Shown: positions 10,901-22,098, numbered from the stretch's first letter. The stretch is DNA of 64,000 nucleotides from Streptococcus tangpeifui (GCF_011038795.1 NZ_JAAKDU010000007.1:1-64000); one strand, 5' to 3'. Notes: a model not told the origin generated them from the sequence alone. Program-made: numbers and translations.

Positions 10901-10944
10901 TTTAAAATACTTTAAGTATTTATACAAACCTAAAGTATTTTAAA
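10901..10944. repeat. AT-rich inverted repeat
   Basis: TTTAAAATACTTTA (10901-10914) and its exact complement TAAAGTATTTTAAA (10931-10944) are separated by 16 bases, just after the membrane-protein stop codon. No T tract follows on the plus strand, so it is at best a weak terminator. Confidence 0.6.
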
Positions 10945-11060
10945 GACACTCATCTTTAACCACAGCCTTCAGACCTGTAACCTACACGCTACAAACGCCT
11001 CTATCAACTCAACTAACAGCGATCTCACTCTGCTAATTTGTCAATCTTATTTTTTTGAAA

Positions 11061-11095
11061 ATAAAGAAAGCCCGCTATACACGGACTTTCTTTAT
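11061..11095 (-). terminator. Terminator after fba
   Basis: A 14-bp stem ATAAAGAAAGCCCG/CGGACTTTCTTTAT (11061-11095), with one G-U pair in the minus-strand RNA and a 7-base loop. The AT-rich arms and the T-run at 11050-11056 on the plus side allow it to work for the convergent gene as well. Confidence 0.8.
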
Positions 11096-11117
11096 TATAA
11101 ACTTAGCACAATTACAA

Positions 11118-11999
11118 TTAAGCTTTACCTTCTGAACCAAATACGTCGATACGTTCTTCAACAGCTTCTGTGATAGCTTCGAAACCAGGTTTCAAGAATT
11201 TACGTGGGTCGAAGAGTTTCTTCTTCATGTATTCAGCTTCGTTAGCATCAAATTCATGAACAAATTCACGAGTTGCTTTACAGAAGGCCAATTGACATTC
11301 AGTGTTTACATTTACCTTAGCCACACCAAGCTTGATAGCAGCTTGAATTTGATCGTCAGGAATACCTGAACCACCGTGCAATACGATTGGGAAATTAGGG
11401 ACAGCCGCAACCAATTTTTCAAGGTGATCAAGGTGAAGACCCTTCCAGTTTTCAGGATAAGGACCGTGGATATTACCAATACCTGCAGCCAGGAAGTCTA
11501 CACCAGTAGCAACCATTGCTTTAGCATCTTCGATTGGTGCCAATTCACCATCACCGATAATTCCGTCTTCTTCACCACCGATAGTACCAACTTCGGCTTC
11601 GACAGAAACACCCTTAGCATGTGCTTTTTCAACAACAACTTTAGCTTTTTCAAGGTTTTCTTCAATTGGAAGGTGTGAACCATCAAACATAACTGAAGTG
11701 TAACCTACTTCGATACATTCCAATGCATCTTCATAGTGACCATGGTCAAGATGAATAGCAACTGGCACAGTAATTCCCATTGATTCTACAAGATTTTCAA
11801 TAAGATTCTTACATACCTTGTAACCACCCATGTATTTAGCAGCACCCATAGAAGTTTGAATAAGAACAGGGGCTTGTTTAGCTTCTGCGGCACGCAAAAT
11901 TGCTTGAGTCCATTCAAGGTTGTTTGTGTTAAATCCACCAACTGCATAACCATTGTCACGAGCTGCTTGGACAAATTTTTCTGCTGAAACGATTGCCAT
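11118..11999 (-). CDS. fba: Class II fructose-bisphosphate aldolase
   Basis: 293 residues. Cytoplasmic zinc-dependent glycolytic aldolase that splits fructose 1,6-bisphosphate. The zinc ligands and active site are visible: HLDHGH (about 83-88), GNIHGPYP (175-182) and LHGGSG (206-211). The start has the strong ribosome site AGGAGG, 8 bases from the ATG. The gene is monocistronic with its own promoter and terminator and has tRNA-Leu upstream on the same strand. Confidence 0.98.
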   Translation of the reverse strand: MAIVSAEKFVQAARDNGYAVGGFNTNNLEWTQAILRAAEAKQAPVLIQTSMGAAKYMGGYKVCKNLIENLVESMGITVPVAIHLDHGHYEDALECIEVGYTSVMFDGSHLPIEENLEKAKVVVEKAHAKGVSVEAEVGTIGGEEDGIIGDGELAPIEDAKAMVATGVDFLAAGIGNIHGPYPENWKGLHLDHLEKLVAAVPNFPIVLHGGSGIPDDQIQAAIKLGVAKVNVNTECQLAFCKATREFVHEFDANEAEYMKKKLFDPRKFLKPGFEAITEAVEERIDVFGSEGKA

Positions 12000-12023
12000 T
12001 ATAAAGGCCTCCTATTTATTTTT

Positions 12024-12053
12024 CGGGTTAACCCGTTTACACCGTTAATTCTA
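12024..12053 (-). promoter_or_regulatory. fba promoter and palindromic operator candidate
   Basis: Minus strand: extended -10 TG-C-TAGAAT (12048-12056) with no good -35. The perfect 12-base palindrome CGGGTTAACCCG (12024-12035) starts a few bases after the predicted transcription start, overlapping a partial cre-like TGTAAACG. Operator function is inference. Confidence 0.5.
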
Positions 12054-12116
12054 GCACAAATTAGTCTAAAAAACTAGCCTTAATCAGACTTGGAAGCGTT
12101 TTCTAGAGCTCGTGCA

Positions 12117-12147
12117 AAATAAAAAAGAACCAACCTCAGTCGATTCT
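12117..12147 (-). terminator. Terminator after tRNA-Leu
   Basis: A 9-bp stem AGAACCAAC/GTCGATTCT (12126-12134 and 12139-12147), including G-U pairs in the minus-strand RNA, followed by a T-rich tract. Confidence 0.8.
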
Positions 12148-12152
12148 TGCAA

Positions 12153-12238
12153 TGCGGAAAGAGGGACTTGAACCCTCACAGCCTAAAGCGGCCACAGGAT
12201 CCTTAGTCCTGCGCGTCTGCCAATTCCGCCATTTCCGC
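12153..12238 (-). tRNA. tRNA-Leu (anticodon AAG)
   Basis: 86-base class II tRNA read on the minus strand. The acceptor stem is GCGGAAA/TTTCCGC, the D arm contains GGCAGACG, the anticodon loop CTAAGGA sits on the CAGGA/TCCTG stem, there is a long variable arm, and the T loop is GTTCAAGTC. A long variable arm plus anticodon AAG gives leucine (CUU/CUC). CCA is not encoded: the gene ends at discriminator A followed by TTGC. Confidence 0.95.
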
Positions 12239-12339
12239 TACTCTTACAACAGAACTTATTATATCAAGGGAGATTTTTCTTGTCAATAATATTTTTCAAT
12301 TTTTTCAGAAAGCCTTCAAAATAGAACATTAAAAGCGAT

Positions 12340-12366
12340 AAGAAAACTCCAGCCAAAGGCTAGAGT
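12340..12366 (-). terminator. Terminator after pyrG
   Basis: The stem ACTCCAGCC/GGCTAGAGT (12346-12354 and 12358-12366) forms a 9-bp hairpin in minus-strand RNA, with one G-U pair and a 3-base loop, followed by TTTTCTTATC. Confidence 0.85.
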
Positions 12367-12388
12367 CTCCTTCAAATAACTTTACTTT

Positions 12389-14083
<1,695 letters not shown>

Positions 14084-14181
14084 TTATTTGGAACAAGCCA
14101 AGCTCCCGAAAAAGTTCAAAATACCCAACCATTCAAAAATCAATTAGGCGGGGCAATAGACCCTGCCACATTTAAAGAGCT

Positions 14182-14281
14182 TTTAAAAAATAAAAATAGC
14201 CCCCTATTCAAGTAGGGAGCTCTCCGACCTCTAAAAGAGGTGCCCGATAATTAGTATAGATTATCTGAACTTGTTTGTCAA
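14182..14281 (-). promoter_or_regulatory. pyrG promoter and CTP-sensing attenuator leader
   Basis: Minus strand TTGACA (14276-14281), 17 bases, TATACT (14253-14258), then a predicted start at 14245 reading GGGCACC. About 25 bases later a 9-bp terminator stem (14198-14206 with 14213-14221) is followed by AUUUUUAUUUUUU. A 5-bp hairpin ACCUC/GAGGU lies between. The GGGC start plus a pyrimidine-rich 5' arm matches the known Gram-positive pyrG mechanism. Low CTP causes reiterative G addition at the start, and the poly-G tail pairs with the CU-rich strand and blocks the terminator. Sequence elements are seen; the mechanism is by analogy. Confidence 0.85.
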
Positions 14282-14289
14282 TTGGAAAA

Positions 14290-14871
14290 TCAGTCGTTTT
14301 CGACCTCATCTTCGTCATCATCGTCATCCGACTCGTTCAAATCAACGGCATCTTCATCACTAACTTCATCGTCTGGAATAATTTCATTGATTTCAGAATC
14401 GTAAGACTCGACTTCTGATTTTTCATCATCAGGATTTTCATCATCGTATTCAGCATCCGTTGGCGTGAAGTTATCCTCATCTTCCGGATCATCATCATTG
14501 TAATCAATGGCATCTTCATCACCATCCATGAAGGCATTAACCCGTTTGCGCTTACGTTTTGGAGCATTTTCCCCATTTTCTTCCAGGGTAATAACTTCTT
14601 CATCAATTTCATCAATGGCATACCAAGACCGTAAGCCCCAACGATTTTCACCAAGCGGAATAAAACTACCGTCAGTGTTCAAATCTGAATAGAAAAATGG
14701 AAGGGCTTGACGAATGTCCGCATCTGATTTTTCTAAATAATTTTGAATTTCATTAACCAAATCGCTAAAGTACATTTCATGGTCACGTCCGCGTGATTCC
14801 AAAATTGCACGAGCAACTTCAATCATTGACAATTCACTTTTTTCTTGTCCAGCAAATACTTCTAATTCCAA
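14290..14871 (-). CDS. rpoE: RNA polymerase delta subunit
   Basis: 193 residues. The folded N-terminal HARE-HTH domain (about 1-90) binds core RNA polymerase. The C-terminal half is a low-complexity acidic tail, mostly Asp and Glu from residue 113 to the end, typical of delta. Delta increases promoter and RNA recycling selectivity in Firmicutes. The start codon is TTG (14869-14871), 7 bases after AAGGAG; there is no better ATG, and the product matches the family start ([18 protein letters not shown]). The leader shares a motif with rpoB, dnaK and dnaJ (see findings). Confidence 0.96.
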   Translation of the reverse strand: MELEVFAGQEKSELSMIEVARAILESRGRDHEMYFSDLVNEIQNYLEKSDADIRQALPFFYSDLNTDGSFIPLGENRWGLRSWYAIDEIDEEVITLEENGENAPKRKRKRVNAFMDGDEDAIDYNDDDPEDEDNFTPTDAEYDDENPDDEKSEVESYDSEINEIIPDDEVSDEDAVDLNESDDDDDEDEVEND

Positions 14872-14888
14872 GATCTACTCCTTATATG

Positions 14889-14996
14889 TAAGATACAAAG
14901 TCGCTAAGCACTTCGAAGAAAATGAAAGCCCCGATGGTGACTAAACACCTAATAAGGCACGCCTATTCTCAGAGAAGTGTAGGTGTGTGTTCAATT
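14889..14996 (-). promoter_or_regulatory. rpoE leader with shared AATTGAAC-stem-TTTGTATCTTA module
   Basis: Minus strand: AATTGAAC (14989-14996), a stem closed by CACTTC (14974-14979) with GAAGTG (14909-14914), then CTTTGTATCTTAC (14888-14900) 17 bases before the TTG start. Inside lies a nested repeat, GGTGACTAAACACC. The wider 524-base gap 14872-15395 has a possible weak promoter TTGTCA-N17-TTTAGT near 15023-15051 and the tig terminator, and no gene that I can support. Confidence 0.5.
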
Positions 14997-15345
14997 GAAC
15001 AGTCTCAAATGCACTAAAATGATTGCCTAGCCCCCTGACAACTCTCGATAAAACAGTATCACTGTCCGTTTTATCTCTATATCGAAATGAAACAAAGCTA
15101 GTCAAAATTATTAAAATGACTCGCTACAAGGATTGCTAGGCAATCTTTTCATCCGTTCTATCCTCTCAGAAAGCATACAAATTCACTTCTATCATTATCT
15201 GAATAACGTCAGCACTTATTATTTTACGCTAAAATTTAACTTTTGTCTATTACTAATTTTTAAAATCACTATCCTTCTTTTAAGGATAAGTCACGAGTAT
15301 ACCAAGCATAGCTTAGAGAAACTACCAAACAACGTTTAAGGTGAG

Positions 15346-15376
15346 ATAAAAAATTGACCGCCAAATGGCAGTCAAT
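15346..15376 (-). terminator. Terminator after tig
   Basis: A 10-bp stem ATTGACCGCC/GGCAGTCAAT (15353-15362 and 15367-15376), with one G-U pair in the minus RNA and a 4-base loop, followed by six T (15347-15352). Confidence 0.88.
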
Positions 15377-15395
15377 CTTACCTATTAATCTAGGC

Positions 15396-16679
15396 TTATT
15401 TAATGCTTGCTGAGCTTGTGACAGCTTCGATAGCTTTCTTCATCGTAATATCATGCTTGAGCATGTCAGTTGAAAGAAGGGAACGCACTTGGTCAGCTGG
15501 CATATTGTATTCAGCAGCCAAATCCGTAACTTCTTTTTCAATTTCTTCATCAGTCGCATCGAATCCTTCTGCAGCTGCGATTGCTTCAATAACAAGATTA
15601 GTACGGACGCGTTTGTCAGCATCAGCTTCGTATTGTTTGTGAAGGTCTTCTTCACTTGTACCTGTCAGCTGATAGTACATTTCAGGAGAGATCCCTTGAC
15701 GCTGCATATTACTCAAGAACTCATTCATGGCACGGTGAACCTCATCGTGAACCATTTCTTCTGGCAATTCAACGATTTCAGCATTTTCTACTGCTTTTTC
15801 GATTGCAGCGCCTTCAACAGCATCATCATAGGCAATTTCTTTAGCAGCTTCCAATTCTTTGCGGTATTTAGCCTTCAATTCATCAAGTGTTTCAACTTCT
15901 TCATCGATATCTTTAGCTAATTCATCATCAAGTTCTGGAACTTCTTTAGACTTAACTTCATGAACTTTTGTTGCAAAAACTGCATCTTTACCAGCCAAAT
16001 CTTCAGCTTGGTAATCAGCTGGGAAAGTCACCTTAACTTCAACATCATCACCAGCCTTAGCACCAACTAATTGTTCTTCAAAGCCCGGAATGAATTGGCC
16101 TGAACCAAGCTCAAGCGAGAAGTTATCGCCCTTTCCGCCATCAAATTCTACGCCATCAACAGTTCCGACAAAATCGATTACAACAGTATCGCCATTTTCA
16201 GCCGCACCATCCTTGATAGTCAACTCTGCCAAATTATTGCGTTCACGCTCAATCTTGTCATCAACTTCTTGGTCAGAAACTTCCTTGCTTTCATCCACAG
16301 AAACTTCAAGGTTCTTGTAGTCCCCTAATTTAACTTCTGGCTTAGTAACAACTTCTGCCTTGATAGCCCAGTCTTGGCCTTTTTCCATTGAATCAACATC
16401 AATTTTTGGTTGGGCAACCACATCGAGGCCGCTCTCTGCAACAGCAGCTTCATAAGCGGCTGGTAAAATAGTATTTAACGCATCTTCATAAAGAGCTTCT
16501 TCGCCAAATTTTTGATTGAAGACTGCACGTGGCAAATGTCCCTTGCGGAAACCAGGAACGTTCAAATCTTTTTTTACTTTATTGAAGGCTGTGTCAAGGG
16601 CTGGTTGGATTTGTTCTTGACTGATTGTAAATGTAAGCACGCCACGATTTACAGCCGTGTTTTCAAATGATACAGACAT
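15396..16679 (-). CDS. tig: Trigger factor (ribosome-associated chaperone and prolyl isomerase)
   Basis: 427 residues from the ATG at 16679. The frame stays open upstream to 16757, but the AAGGAG ribosome site lies 7 bases before 16679 and [13 protein letters not shown] is the family start. The ribosome-binding signature GFRKGHLPR lies at about residues 43-51. The FKBP-type PPIase domain occupies roughly 150-240 ([14 protein letters not shown]), and a long acidic helical C-terminal chaperone domain follows. It binds nascent chains at the ribosome exit tunnel. Single-gene transcript, divergent from mscS. Confidence 0.97.
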   Translation of the reverse strand: MSVSFENTAVNRGVLTFTISQEQIQPALDTAFNKVKKDLNVPGFRKGHLPRAVFNQKFGEEALYEDALNTILPAAYEAAVAESGLDVVAQPKIDVDSMEKGQDWAIKAEVVTKPEVKLGDYKNLEVSVDESKEVSDQEVDDKIERERNNLAELTIKDGAAENGDTVVIDFVGTVDGVEFDGGKGDNFSLELGSGQFIPGFEEQLVGAKAGDDVEVKVTFPADYQAEDLAGKDAVFATKVHEVKSKEVPELDDELAKDIDEEVETLDELKAKYRKELEAAKEIAYDDAVEGAAIEKAVENAEIVELPEEMVHDEVHRAMNEFLSNMQRQGISPEMYYQLTGTSEEDLHKQYEADADKRVRTNLVIEAIAAAEGFDATDEEIEKEVTDLAAEYNMPADQVRSLLSTDMLKHDITMKKAIEAVTSSASIK

Positions 16680-16820
16680 CTTATTCTCCTTAAAAATCGT
16701 AATACACTTTAGTCTATCATAAATCAAGGCTTTTTGAAAGTTTTTTATAGACAGCAATATGAATAAAGCCTGCTAACTCTCTAATTTTTTGCTACACTAG
16801 AAAAACGAAAGGATGTTTAT

Positions 16821-17672
16821 ATGTCAATTTTAATCAAATATTGGGAGTCCCTCCACTTAGAAGATATGGCTGTCAACCTATTATCCAAAGCTGTATCATT
16901 ATTACTTCTAATCATCGCCTTCCTTATTGGTAAACAAGTGGCTAACTGGGCTTTTAACAAATTTTTTTCTCATTCTCCGCGGCTTTTGGGGCAATCGGAA
17001 GGGCGGCGCAAAACCTTAATTAAGCTTTTCCATAATATCATGGACTATCTGCTCTATTTTCTCTTAATCTATTGGATTTTAGCCATCATAGGCCTACCAG
17101 TTTCCAGTCTATTGGCCGGGGCGGGAATTGCAGGTTTAGCTATTGGTCTTGGAGCTCAAGGATTTTTATCAGATTTAGTCAACGGTTTTTTCATCCTGAT
17201 AGAGCGGCAATTTGATGTTGGGGATTCCGTTGTTGTAGGTACCGTTTCAGGAACTGTTTCCAGCATCGGCATTCATACGACTGAAATTCGTGGCTTTGAT
17301 GGTACCCTTCATTTTATTCCCAATCGCCAAATTCTTTTAGTTAGTAACAAATCCAGAGGTGACATCCGAGCACGGATTGAAATTCCAATCTATGCGACAA
17401 CAAATCTGGATCGAGTGACCCAAATTATCAAAAAGGTCAATGCTGAAGAAATTCCAAATACGCCTGAAATGGTGGGGGTGCCATCCATCTTAGGCCCTCG
17501 AAATTCCGTTAACGGCCAATTTGTATTTCGCGTGGATATTTTTGTTCAAAATGGACAAGAGGAAAATGTCTATTCCAAATTTTTCCGACTCTACCAAGAG
17601 GCTCTACTCAAAGAAAATATCAGCCTGCCAACACCAAACACTCATATCCTTCCAACACAAACAAAGAGTTGA
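16821..17672 (+). CDS. mscS: Small-conductance mechanosensitive channel (MscS family)
   Basis: 283 residues. Three N-terminal hydrophobic segments (about 20-40, 70-92, 95-125) end in a glycine/alanine-rich pore helix (LLAGAGIAGLAIGLGAQG), followed by the beta-rich MscS middle domain (VGDSVVVG, IPNRQI) and a soluble C-terminus. In the membrane it releases solutes on hypo-osmotic shock. A plausible promoter lies just upstream (extended -10 TG-C-TACACT near 16790), and the ribosome site is AAAGGA. The terminator begins inside its stop codon. Transcribed divergently from tig. Confidence 0.93.
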   Translation: MSILIKYWESLHLEDMAVNLLSKAVSLLLLIIAFLIGKQVANWAFNKFFSHSPRLLGQSEGRRKTLIKLFHNIMDYLLYFLLIYWILAIIGLPVSSLLAGAGIAGLAIGLGAQGFLSDLVNGFFILIERQFDVGDSVVVGTVSGTVSSIGIHTTEIRGFDGTLHFIPNRQILLVSNKSRGDIRARIEIPIYATTNLDRVTQIIKKVNAEEIPNTPEMVGVPSILGPRNSVNGQFVFRVDIFVQNGQEENVYSKFFRLYQEALLKENISLPTPNTHILPTQTKS

Positions 17673-17693
17673 CCGAAGTCCAACTCTTTTTAT
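17664..17693 (+). terminator. Terminator after mscS
   Basis: AAGAGTTG (17664-17671) pairs with CAACTCTT (17681-17688), followed by TTTTTAT. The mscS stop codon TGA is part of the left arm. Confidence 0.9.
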
Positions 17694-17712
17694 ATTAGCC
17701 TTAATAATAAAT

Positions 17713-18276
17713 TTAGCTCTTGCGAATAGGGTCTGATTTGTACTTAGCCCTAGCCCCTCCAATTAATTTAGGGCGACTAGCCAGAGCCGTTACATGAGCG
17801 CTTCCGAGCTCACGTTGCAAGGGTATCAAAGGAACCTGCACCCGCTTAACATGCATCCCGATAAAGGTATCACCAATATCCAAACCAGCATGAGCGGTAA
17901 CTTTTTCAACCTCAACCGGACTCTCCATATAGTCAAAAGCAGCCAATTGACCGCTCCCTCCTGCATGAAGACTAGGAAGGACATTGACAATTTCTAAGTC
18001 CTTGCTTTCTGCAACTGCTTCTTCTATGACCAAAGCTCGATTGAGATGCTCGCAGCCCTGAACAGCTAGGTGGACACCTTTGGCCTTGGTTTCTTCCAGA
18101 ATGGTTTTAACAATAACTTGGCCAACCTCTAAGCTAGATTTTTTCCCAATCAGCCCCCCGACTACCTCGCTGGAAGATAAGCCTAAGACAAAAATTTGTC
18201 CTTTTTTAATAGCCGAACGTTCCAAAATATCTCTGATAATGTTTCGCGTTTCCTTTTCCAAAACCTGCAAATCCAT
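17713..18276 (-). CDS. TIGR01440/DUF436 (UPF0340) family protein
   Basis: 187 residues from the ATG at 18276. The open frame extends upstream, but GAGG lies about 7 bases before this ATG and [13 protein letters not shown] is the family start. Conserved blocks are [22 protein letters not shown] and [14 protein letters not shown]. The function of the family is unknown. It is the last gene of the truA-pdxK-ECF S component cluster, 7 bases behind the ECF gene, an order common in streptococci. Confidence 0.88.
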   Translation of the reverse strand: MDLQVLEKETRNIIRDILERSAIKKGQIFVLGLSSSEVVGGLIGKKSSLEVGQVIVKTILEETKAKGVHLAVQGCEHLNRALVIEEAVAESKDLEIVNVLPSLHAGGSGQLAAFDYMESPVEVEKVTAHAGLDIGDTFIGMHVKRVQVPLIPLQRELGSAHVTALASRPKLIGGARAKYKSDPIRKS

Positions 18277-18283
18277 AACATCC

Positions 18284-18754
18284 TCACTTTCTCGGAAACA
18301 CCTTGTCAAAGGCTCTATAAAAACTAGCTCCAAGAGCCAAGCCCAAGGTATTCTGACAAAAATTTCCCCAGATACTAGCCAGGGCTGCTCCCCAGCCAAA
18401 ACCTAAAATTAGGGTCGCCAGAATATAGATAGTAATCATAATAAGACCGGCTAGTATGACCCCGAGAGCGCGGCGAGACCCCTTCCAGCCTGCAAAATAG
18501 CCTTGCATCCCATGAGCAATGAGGCTGAAAATCATATACTGGGGATACCCTAAAAGAAAATCTAAAAGGAAAGCCGACAAACCGCCAACGATAGCTCCCG
18601 AACGGCTGCCCAAGTAGAATGCCGTGAAAAAAATCCCCGTATCAATCAAGGTCAAAAATCCTGTCGGAGTAGGAATAGTGATAAAACCAAGCGCCAAACT
18701 GAGGGCTGTTAAAATAGCTAATAAGGTTAATTGACTAGTCTTTTTGCTTCCCAT
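18284..18754 (-). CDS. ECF transporter S component, vitamin B6/pyrimidine type
   Basis: 156 residues from the ATG at 18754, preceded by GGGGTGG at 9 bases. The longer frame upstream lies inside the pdxK gene and is rejected. Five to six hydrophobic helices with [22 protein letters not shown] near the N-terminus fit an energy-coupling-factor substrate-binding membrane subunit (PdxU/HmpT-like). It needs the shared EcfA/A'/T module, not present here. Its ATG lies inside the 3' end of the pyridoxine/HMP kinase gene (20-base overlap), which points to a B6 or hydroxymethylpyrimidine precursor as substrate; that is inference. Confidence 0.8.
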   Translation of the reverse strand: MGSKKTSQLTLLAILTALSLALGFITIPTPTGFLTLIDTGIFFTAFYLGSRSGAIVGGLSAFLLDFLLGYPQYMIFSLIAHGMQGYFAGWKGSRRALGVILAGLIMITIYILATLILGFGWGAALASIWGNFCQNTLGLALGASFYRAFDKVFPRK

Positions 18755-19505
18755 AAGCTTGTACCACCCCATAATCATCTGAATGTAAAATCGCTTGATA
18801 AACAAAGGACTTAGCTGTTTTAACCGCCTCGAGGGGTTCTTTCTCCAAAACCAACTGGCTGGCAATACCAGAAGCAAAAGTGCAACCAGCCCCAACATTG
18901 TTCTTCTCAGACAAAGGCCCGCTCAATACTTCCAGTCTTTCTCCATCATAGAAAATATCCAAAGCACAGTCCGCTCCTAAGCGGTTGCCGCCTTTGATAA
19001 CAACAGCCTTAGCACCCAAGGCATACAATTTTTTAGCTGCCACTTTCATATCTTCAAGTTCTTTGATGGAGAGGCCTGTGAGAATTTCTGCTTCTGCTAA
19101 ATTTGGTGTTACAATAGATACATCAGGCAAAAATTTCAAAAGCTCATCTCTCAGAGCACTGACGGCCACATCGTGCTTTTCCTTACAAACTAAAACAGGA
19201 TCCAGAACAATGGGAAGACCGACCTGCGACCTGACAAAAGATAGGGCAGCCTCAGCAATTTCAGCATTAGGCAAAAGACCTAGTTTAATCCCAGCAAAAT
19301 CAACCTTTTGCAGACTATTCAGCTGGGCTTGAAAGACCTTTGGATCTGTCGCAAAGACCTGAAAACCATTGTTTGTCATAGCTGTTAGACAGGTCACCGC
19401 CAAGAATCCCCGAAGACCATTGAGGGTATAGGTCGTCAAGTCAGCATAAAGCCCACCACCACTATAAATATCATTTCCCGAAATAGCTAAAATGTTAGTC
19501 ATCAT
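18735..19505 (-). CDS. pdxK: Pyridoxine / hydroxymethylpyrimidine (phospho)kinase
   Basis: 256-residue ribokinase-like fold. The N-terminus [19 protein letters not shown] is the substrate loop, and [12 protein letters not shown] near 205-216 is the anion-hole/catalytic region, with Cys in the position used by the ThiD-like pyridoxal kinases of Gram-positives. It phosphorylates vitamin B6 vitamers or HMP-P; which one cannot be decided from sequence. Two ATGs lie in tandem, and the first, 7 bases after AAGGAG, is used. It overlaps the end of truA by 11 bases and the next ECF gene by 20, so the cluster is tightly coupled. Confidence 0.85.
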   Translation of the reverse strand: MMTNILAISGNDIYSGGGLYADLTTYTLNGLRGFLAVTCLTAMTNNGFQVFATDPKVFQAQLNSLQKVDFAGIKLGLLPNAEIAEAALSFVRSQVGLPIVLDPVLVCKEKHDVAVSALRDELLKFLPDVSIVTPNLAEAEILTGLSIKELEDMKVAAKKLYALGAKAVVIKGGNRLGADCALDIFYDGERLEVLSGPLSEKNNVGAGCTFASGIASQLVLEKEPLEAVKTAKSFVYQAILHSDDYGVVQAYGKQKD

Positions 19506-20244
19506 AGATAATCTCCTTCAAATAAAGGCCATTGCCTGCTGCTGTCGGACCTGCTAGATTTCTATCCTTGGTCGCCAAGATTGTCTTAATCTGGCTGACC
19601 GACATGCGTCCATTGCCAATTTTCAAAAGGGTCCCTACCATATTGCGCACCTGTTTATAAAGGAAACCATTGCCTGAAAAGGTAAAAATCAAAAAGCCGG
19701 TTTTGCTGTCCCGCTCGACCTTAGCCTCAGTAATAGTACGAACCTTATTTTGTACCGAACTCCCAGAAGCTGTAAAGCCGGTAAAGTCATGGGTACCAAT
19801 CAAATCAGCCATCGCTTCCTGCATAGCCCCTAGATCCACTGCATAGGGAAAAGGAGTGGCATAGGCCCGCATCATGGGATTCTTAGGCCGACCAGTATCC
19901 ACTAGAAATTCATAGGTCTTGCTGTGAGGAGTGTAGCGGGCGTGAAAATCATCCGAAACCTGCTGAACACTAACGACATCAATATCCTCAGGCGATTGAG
20001 TATCCAGACCAAAGCGTAATTTCTCCTCATCACGGACTTGAGATAAATCAAAATGAATAACTTGACCATAGGCATGAACACCGCTGTCAGTCCGACCAGC
20101 TCCATGTACTTTGACTGGTCTTCCACTATTTAACCGCTCTAAGGTTTTTTCTAATTCTTCTTGGACCGAACGCTCCTTAGTCTGGCGTTGAAAGCCAGCA
20201 AAAAGAGTCCCATCGTAGGAAATAACTGCCTTATATCTTACCAT
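19495..20244 (-). CDS. truA: tRNA pseudouridine(38-40) synthase
   Basis: 249 residues. The catalytic aspartate is visible in [15 protein letters not shown] (about 49-63), with the companion motifs [14 protein letters not shown] and [16 protein letters not shown]. It converts uridines 38-40 in the tRNA anticodon arm to pseudouridine. It heads the truA-pdxK-ECF-DUF436 operon. The ribosome site before the ATG is weak (AGGG, 3 bases away). Confidence 0.97.
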   Translation of the reverse strand: MVRYKAVISYDGTLFAGFQRQTKERSVQEELEKTLERLNSGRPVKVHGAGRTDSGVHAYGQVIHFDLSQVRDEEKLRFGLDTQSPEDIDVVSVQQVSDDFHARYTPHSKTYEFLVDTGRPKNPMMRAYATPFPYAVDLGAMQEAMADLIGTHDFTGFTASGSSVQNKVRTITEAKVERDSKTGFLIFTFSGNGFLYKQVRNMVGTLLKIGNGRMSVSQIKTILATKDRNLAGPTAAGNGLYLKEIIYDD

Positions 20245-20499
20245 GGCCCTATTTTAACACGATAAGTTAGGCTTGCCTAGGGAAAAGGAGAGAAACTGTC
20301 CCCAGACAGATTTAAGCTGAGACAGTCAACTAGCACAGCTATTTATAGTAATTGTATTAAACCCACGGCAGATTTAAACTGTTTGATGTAAATCAGAGCA
20401 ACTCCTTTAACAGAATCCTAAAACGCGAAATTGGGGCGTTTTATCTGGATTACCTTGCTTTGTTCTATTTTTTCAATCCACTATAAAAGTTCTCTTTCC

Positions 20500-20532
20500 A
20501 TAAAAAAGAGCAGACCTATAAAATCTACTCTT
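20500..20532 (-). terminator. Terminator of the chaperone operon (after dnaJ)
   Basis: AAGAGCAGA (20506-20514) pairs with TCTACTCTT (20524-20532), a 9-bp stem with one G-U pair in the minus RNA, followed by TTTTTTATGG. Confidence 0.88.
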
Positions 20533-20543
20533 TCATCATAAGT

Positions 20544-21674
20544 TTATTCACCATCAAAGGCATCTTTGACCTTATCAAAGAATCCCTTTTTCTTAGGCTG
20601 AATACTGCCTTCACCACTGGCTGCTGCCAAGGCAAGCAAGGCCTCTTTTTGCCCATCATTAAGCTTAGTCGGGGTGACAACATTAATCGTCACATGCTGA
20701 TCTCCCTGACCACCGCCACGCAAGCGAGGAGCTCCCTTGCCTCTGAGACGGAAAGTTTTACCTGTTTGAGTTCCTTCGGGAATCGTCATCTCAACATCGC
20801 CGTGGACAGTTGGCACTTCTACAGTATCACCCAGAGCGGCCTGAGCAAAGCTAATATTGAGCGTGTAGTAGATGGTTGAACCATCCCGCTCAAATTGCTT
20901 ACTTGGTAAAACATTGATAATAACGAAGAGATCACCATAAGGACCGCCATTAAAACCAGCTTCACCCTGACCTTGCAAACGGATTTGTTGGCCCGTTTCG
21001 ACACCAGCAGGAACTTTAACAGAAACCTTATGAGATTTCTTTTCATGACCAGTACCTTGACAAGTGCTACATGGCTCCTTGATTTCCTTACCGGTACCGT
21101 GACAGACATCACAGGTAACCTGACGGCGCATCATACCAAGAGGTGTCTGAGTGTCAACATTAATAACCCCTTGACCATGACAGCGACTGCAGGTCACTGG
21201 GCTGGTTCCAGGCTTAGCTCCTGAACCATGACAGGTGTGACATTCCGCTTCGCGGTTATAGGTAACATCCTTCTCAGCCCCAAAAATTGCTTCTTCAAAT
21301 TTCAGGTTCAAACGATATTGCAGATCATCACCTTGACGCGGTGCATTGGGATTACGACTGCTTCCGCCACCGCCAAAGAAGCTAGAAAAAATATCTTCGA
21401 AGCCACCAAAGCCTGCACTGTCAAAGCCGCTGAAACCACCGCCAAAACCTGCATTGGCACCATCAGGTCCATACTGATCATAAGCAGCCCGTTTTTGCTC
21501 ATCGCCTAAAGTTTCATAAGCCTCTTGAATATCCTTATATTTTTGCTCAGCACCTGGATCCTTGTTGATGTCAGGATGGTATTTCTTGGACATTTTCCGA
21601 TAGGCTTTTTTGATTTCGTCCTGACTGGCGTTCTTTGACACCCCCAGACGATCGTAATATTCTTGATTGTTCAT
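20544..21674 (-). CDS. dnaJ: Chaperone protein DnaJ (Hsp40)
   Basis: 376 residues. J domain (1-70) with HPD at 33-35, Gly/Phe-rich linker (about 75-110), and a zinc-finger domain with the four CxxCxGxG repeats [24 protein letters not shown] and CSTCQGTG (about 147-212), followed by two C-terminal client-binding domains. It stimulates DnaK ATPase and delivers substrates. It is the last gene of hrcA-grpE-dnaK-dnaJ but separated from dnaK by 692 bases and a terminator hairpin. No clear Shine-Dalgarno sequence precedes the ATG; the motif TTGGTATCTTA sits 3 bases upstream of it. Confidence 0.97.
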   Translation of the reverse strand: MNNQEYYDRLGVSKNASQDEIKKAYRKMSKKYHPDINKDPGAEQKYKDIQEAYETLGDEQKRAAYDQYGPDGANAGFGGGFSGFDSAGFGGFEDIFSSFFGGGGSSRNPNAPRQGDDLQYRLNLKFEEAIFGAEKDVTYNREAECHTCHGSGAKPGTSPVTCSRCHGQGVINVDTQTPLGMMRRQVTCDVCHGTGKEIKEPCSTCQGTGHEKKSHKVSVKVPAGVETGQQIRLQGQGEAGFNGGPYGDLFVIINVLPSKQFERDGSTIYYTLNISFAQAALGDTVEVPTVHGDVEMTIPEGTQTGKTFRLRGKGAPRLRGGGQGDQHVTINVVTPTKLNDGQKEALLALAAASGEGSIQPKKKGFFDKVKDAFDGE

Positions 21675-21677
21675 ATT

Positions 21678-21785
21678 TAAGATACCAACCCCGTAAAAAG
21701 TAAAGTGAAAATAGTAAATCGGCTGAAAATGCTTATTTTCTAGACGATCTATCCCTTTTACACAACTTTTAGGGCGGGTTCAATT
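21678..21785 (-). promoter_or_regulatory. dnaJ leader with shared module
   Basis: Minus strand: GAAAGGAATTGAACCCG (21775-21791). Its CGGGTTC complement pairs through one bulge with CGGGGTT (21687-21693), directly followed by TTGGTATCTTA (21678-21688) and the ATG three bases later. The 14-mer GAAAGGAATTGAAC also begins the dnaK leader. Regulatory meaning is unknown. Confidence 0.5.
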
Positions 21786-21981
21786 CCTTTCTATAAAGGT
21801 TTTTCTGTGGACAAACTCCTAAGAGATCCCCAAAAATAGAAAGCCGTCCGACAATACTTGTATCCTAGGAAAATCTATATTTTTGGCACAATCCCTAGCC
21901 CGTGCTCAGTTACGAACACTCTTACTTTCTATATGTTTAAAAGGTTATTTTTGATCATTTTCTGATGTAGTGCGACTGGAT

Positions 21982-22098
21982 CGCTTATTTTTGAACCCAA
22001 AGGTTTCAAAAATCCCCTCATAACAAGCTAAAGCTACTGTTACTCTCACCACGGCAAAAATTATCAGCTGTGCAGTCTTCGACCGCTTTTGTTGCTGA
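21982..22098. repeat. Intercistronic repeat, copy 1 (dnaK-dnaJ gap)
   Basis: About 115 bases related to 24389-24513 in the grpE-dnaK gap. Shared blocks include TATTTTTGAACCCAAAG versus TAATTTTTGAGCCTAAAG, CAAAAATCCCCT, CACCACGGC and TTTGTTGC. Both copies form a TTTTTGA.../...TCAAAAA hairpin although the inner bases differ. The remaining part of the gap 21675-21981 holds only the dnaJ leader and AT-rich sequence. Confidence 0.6.
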
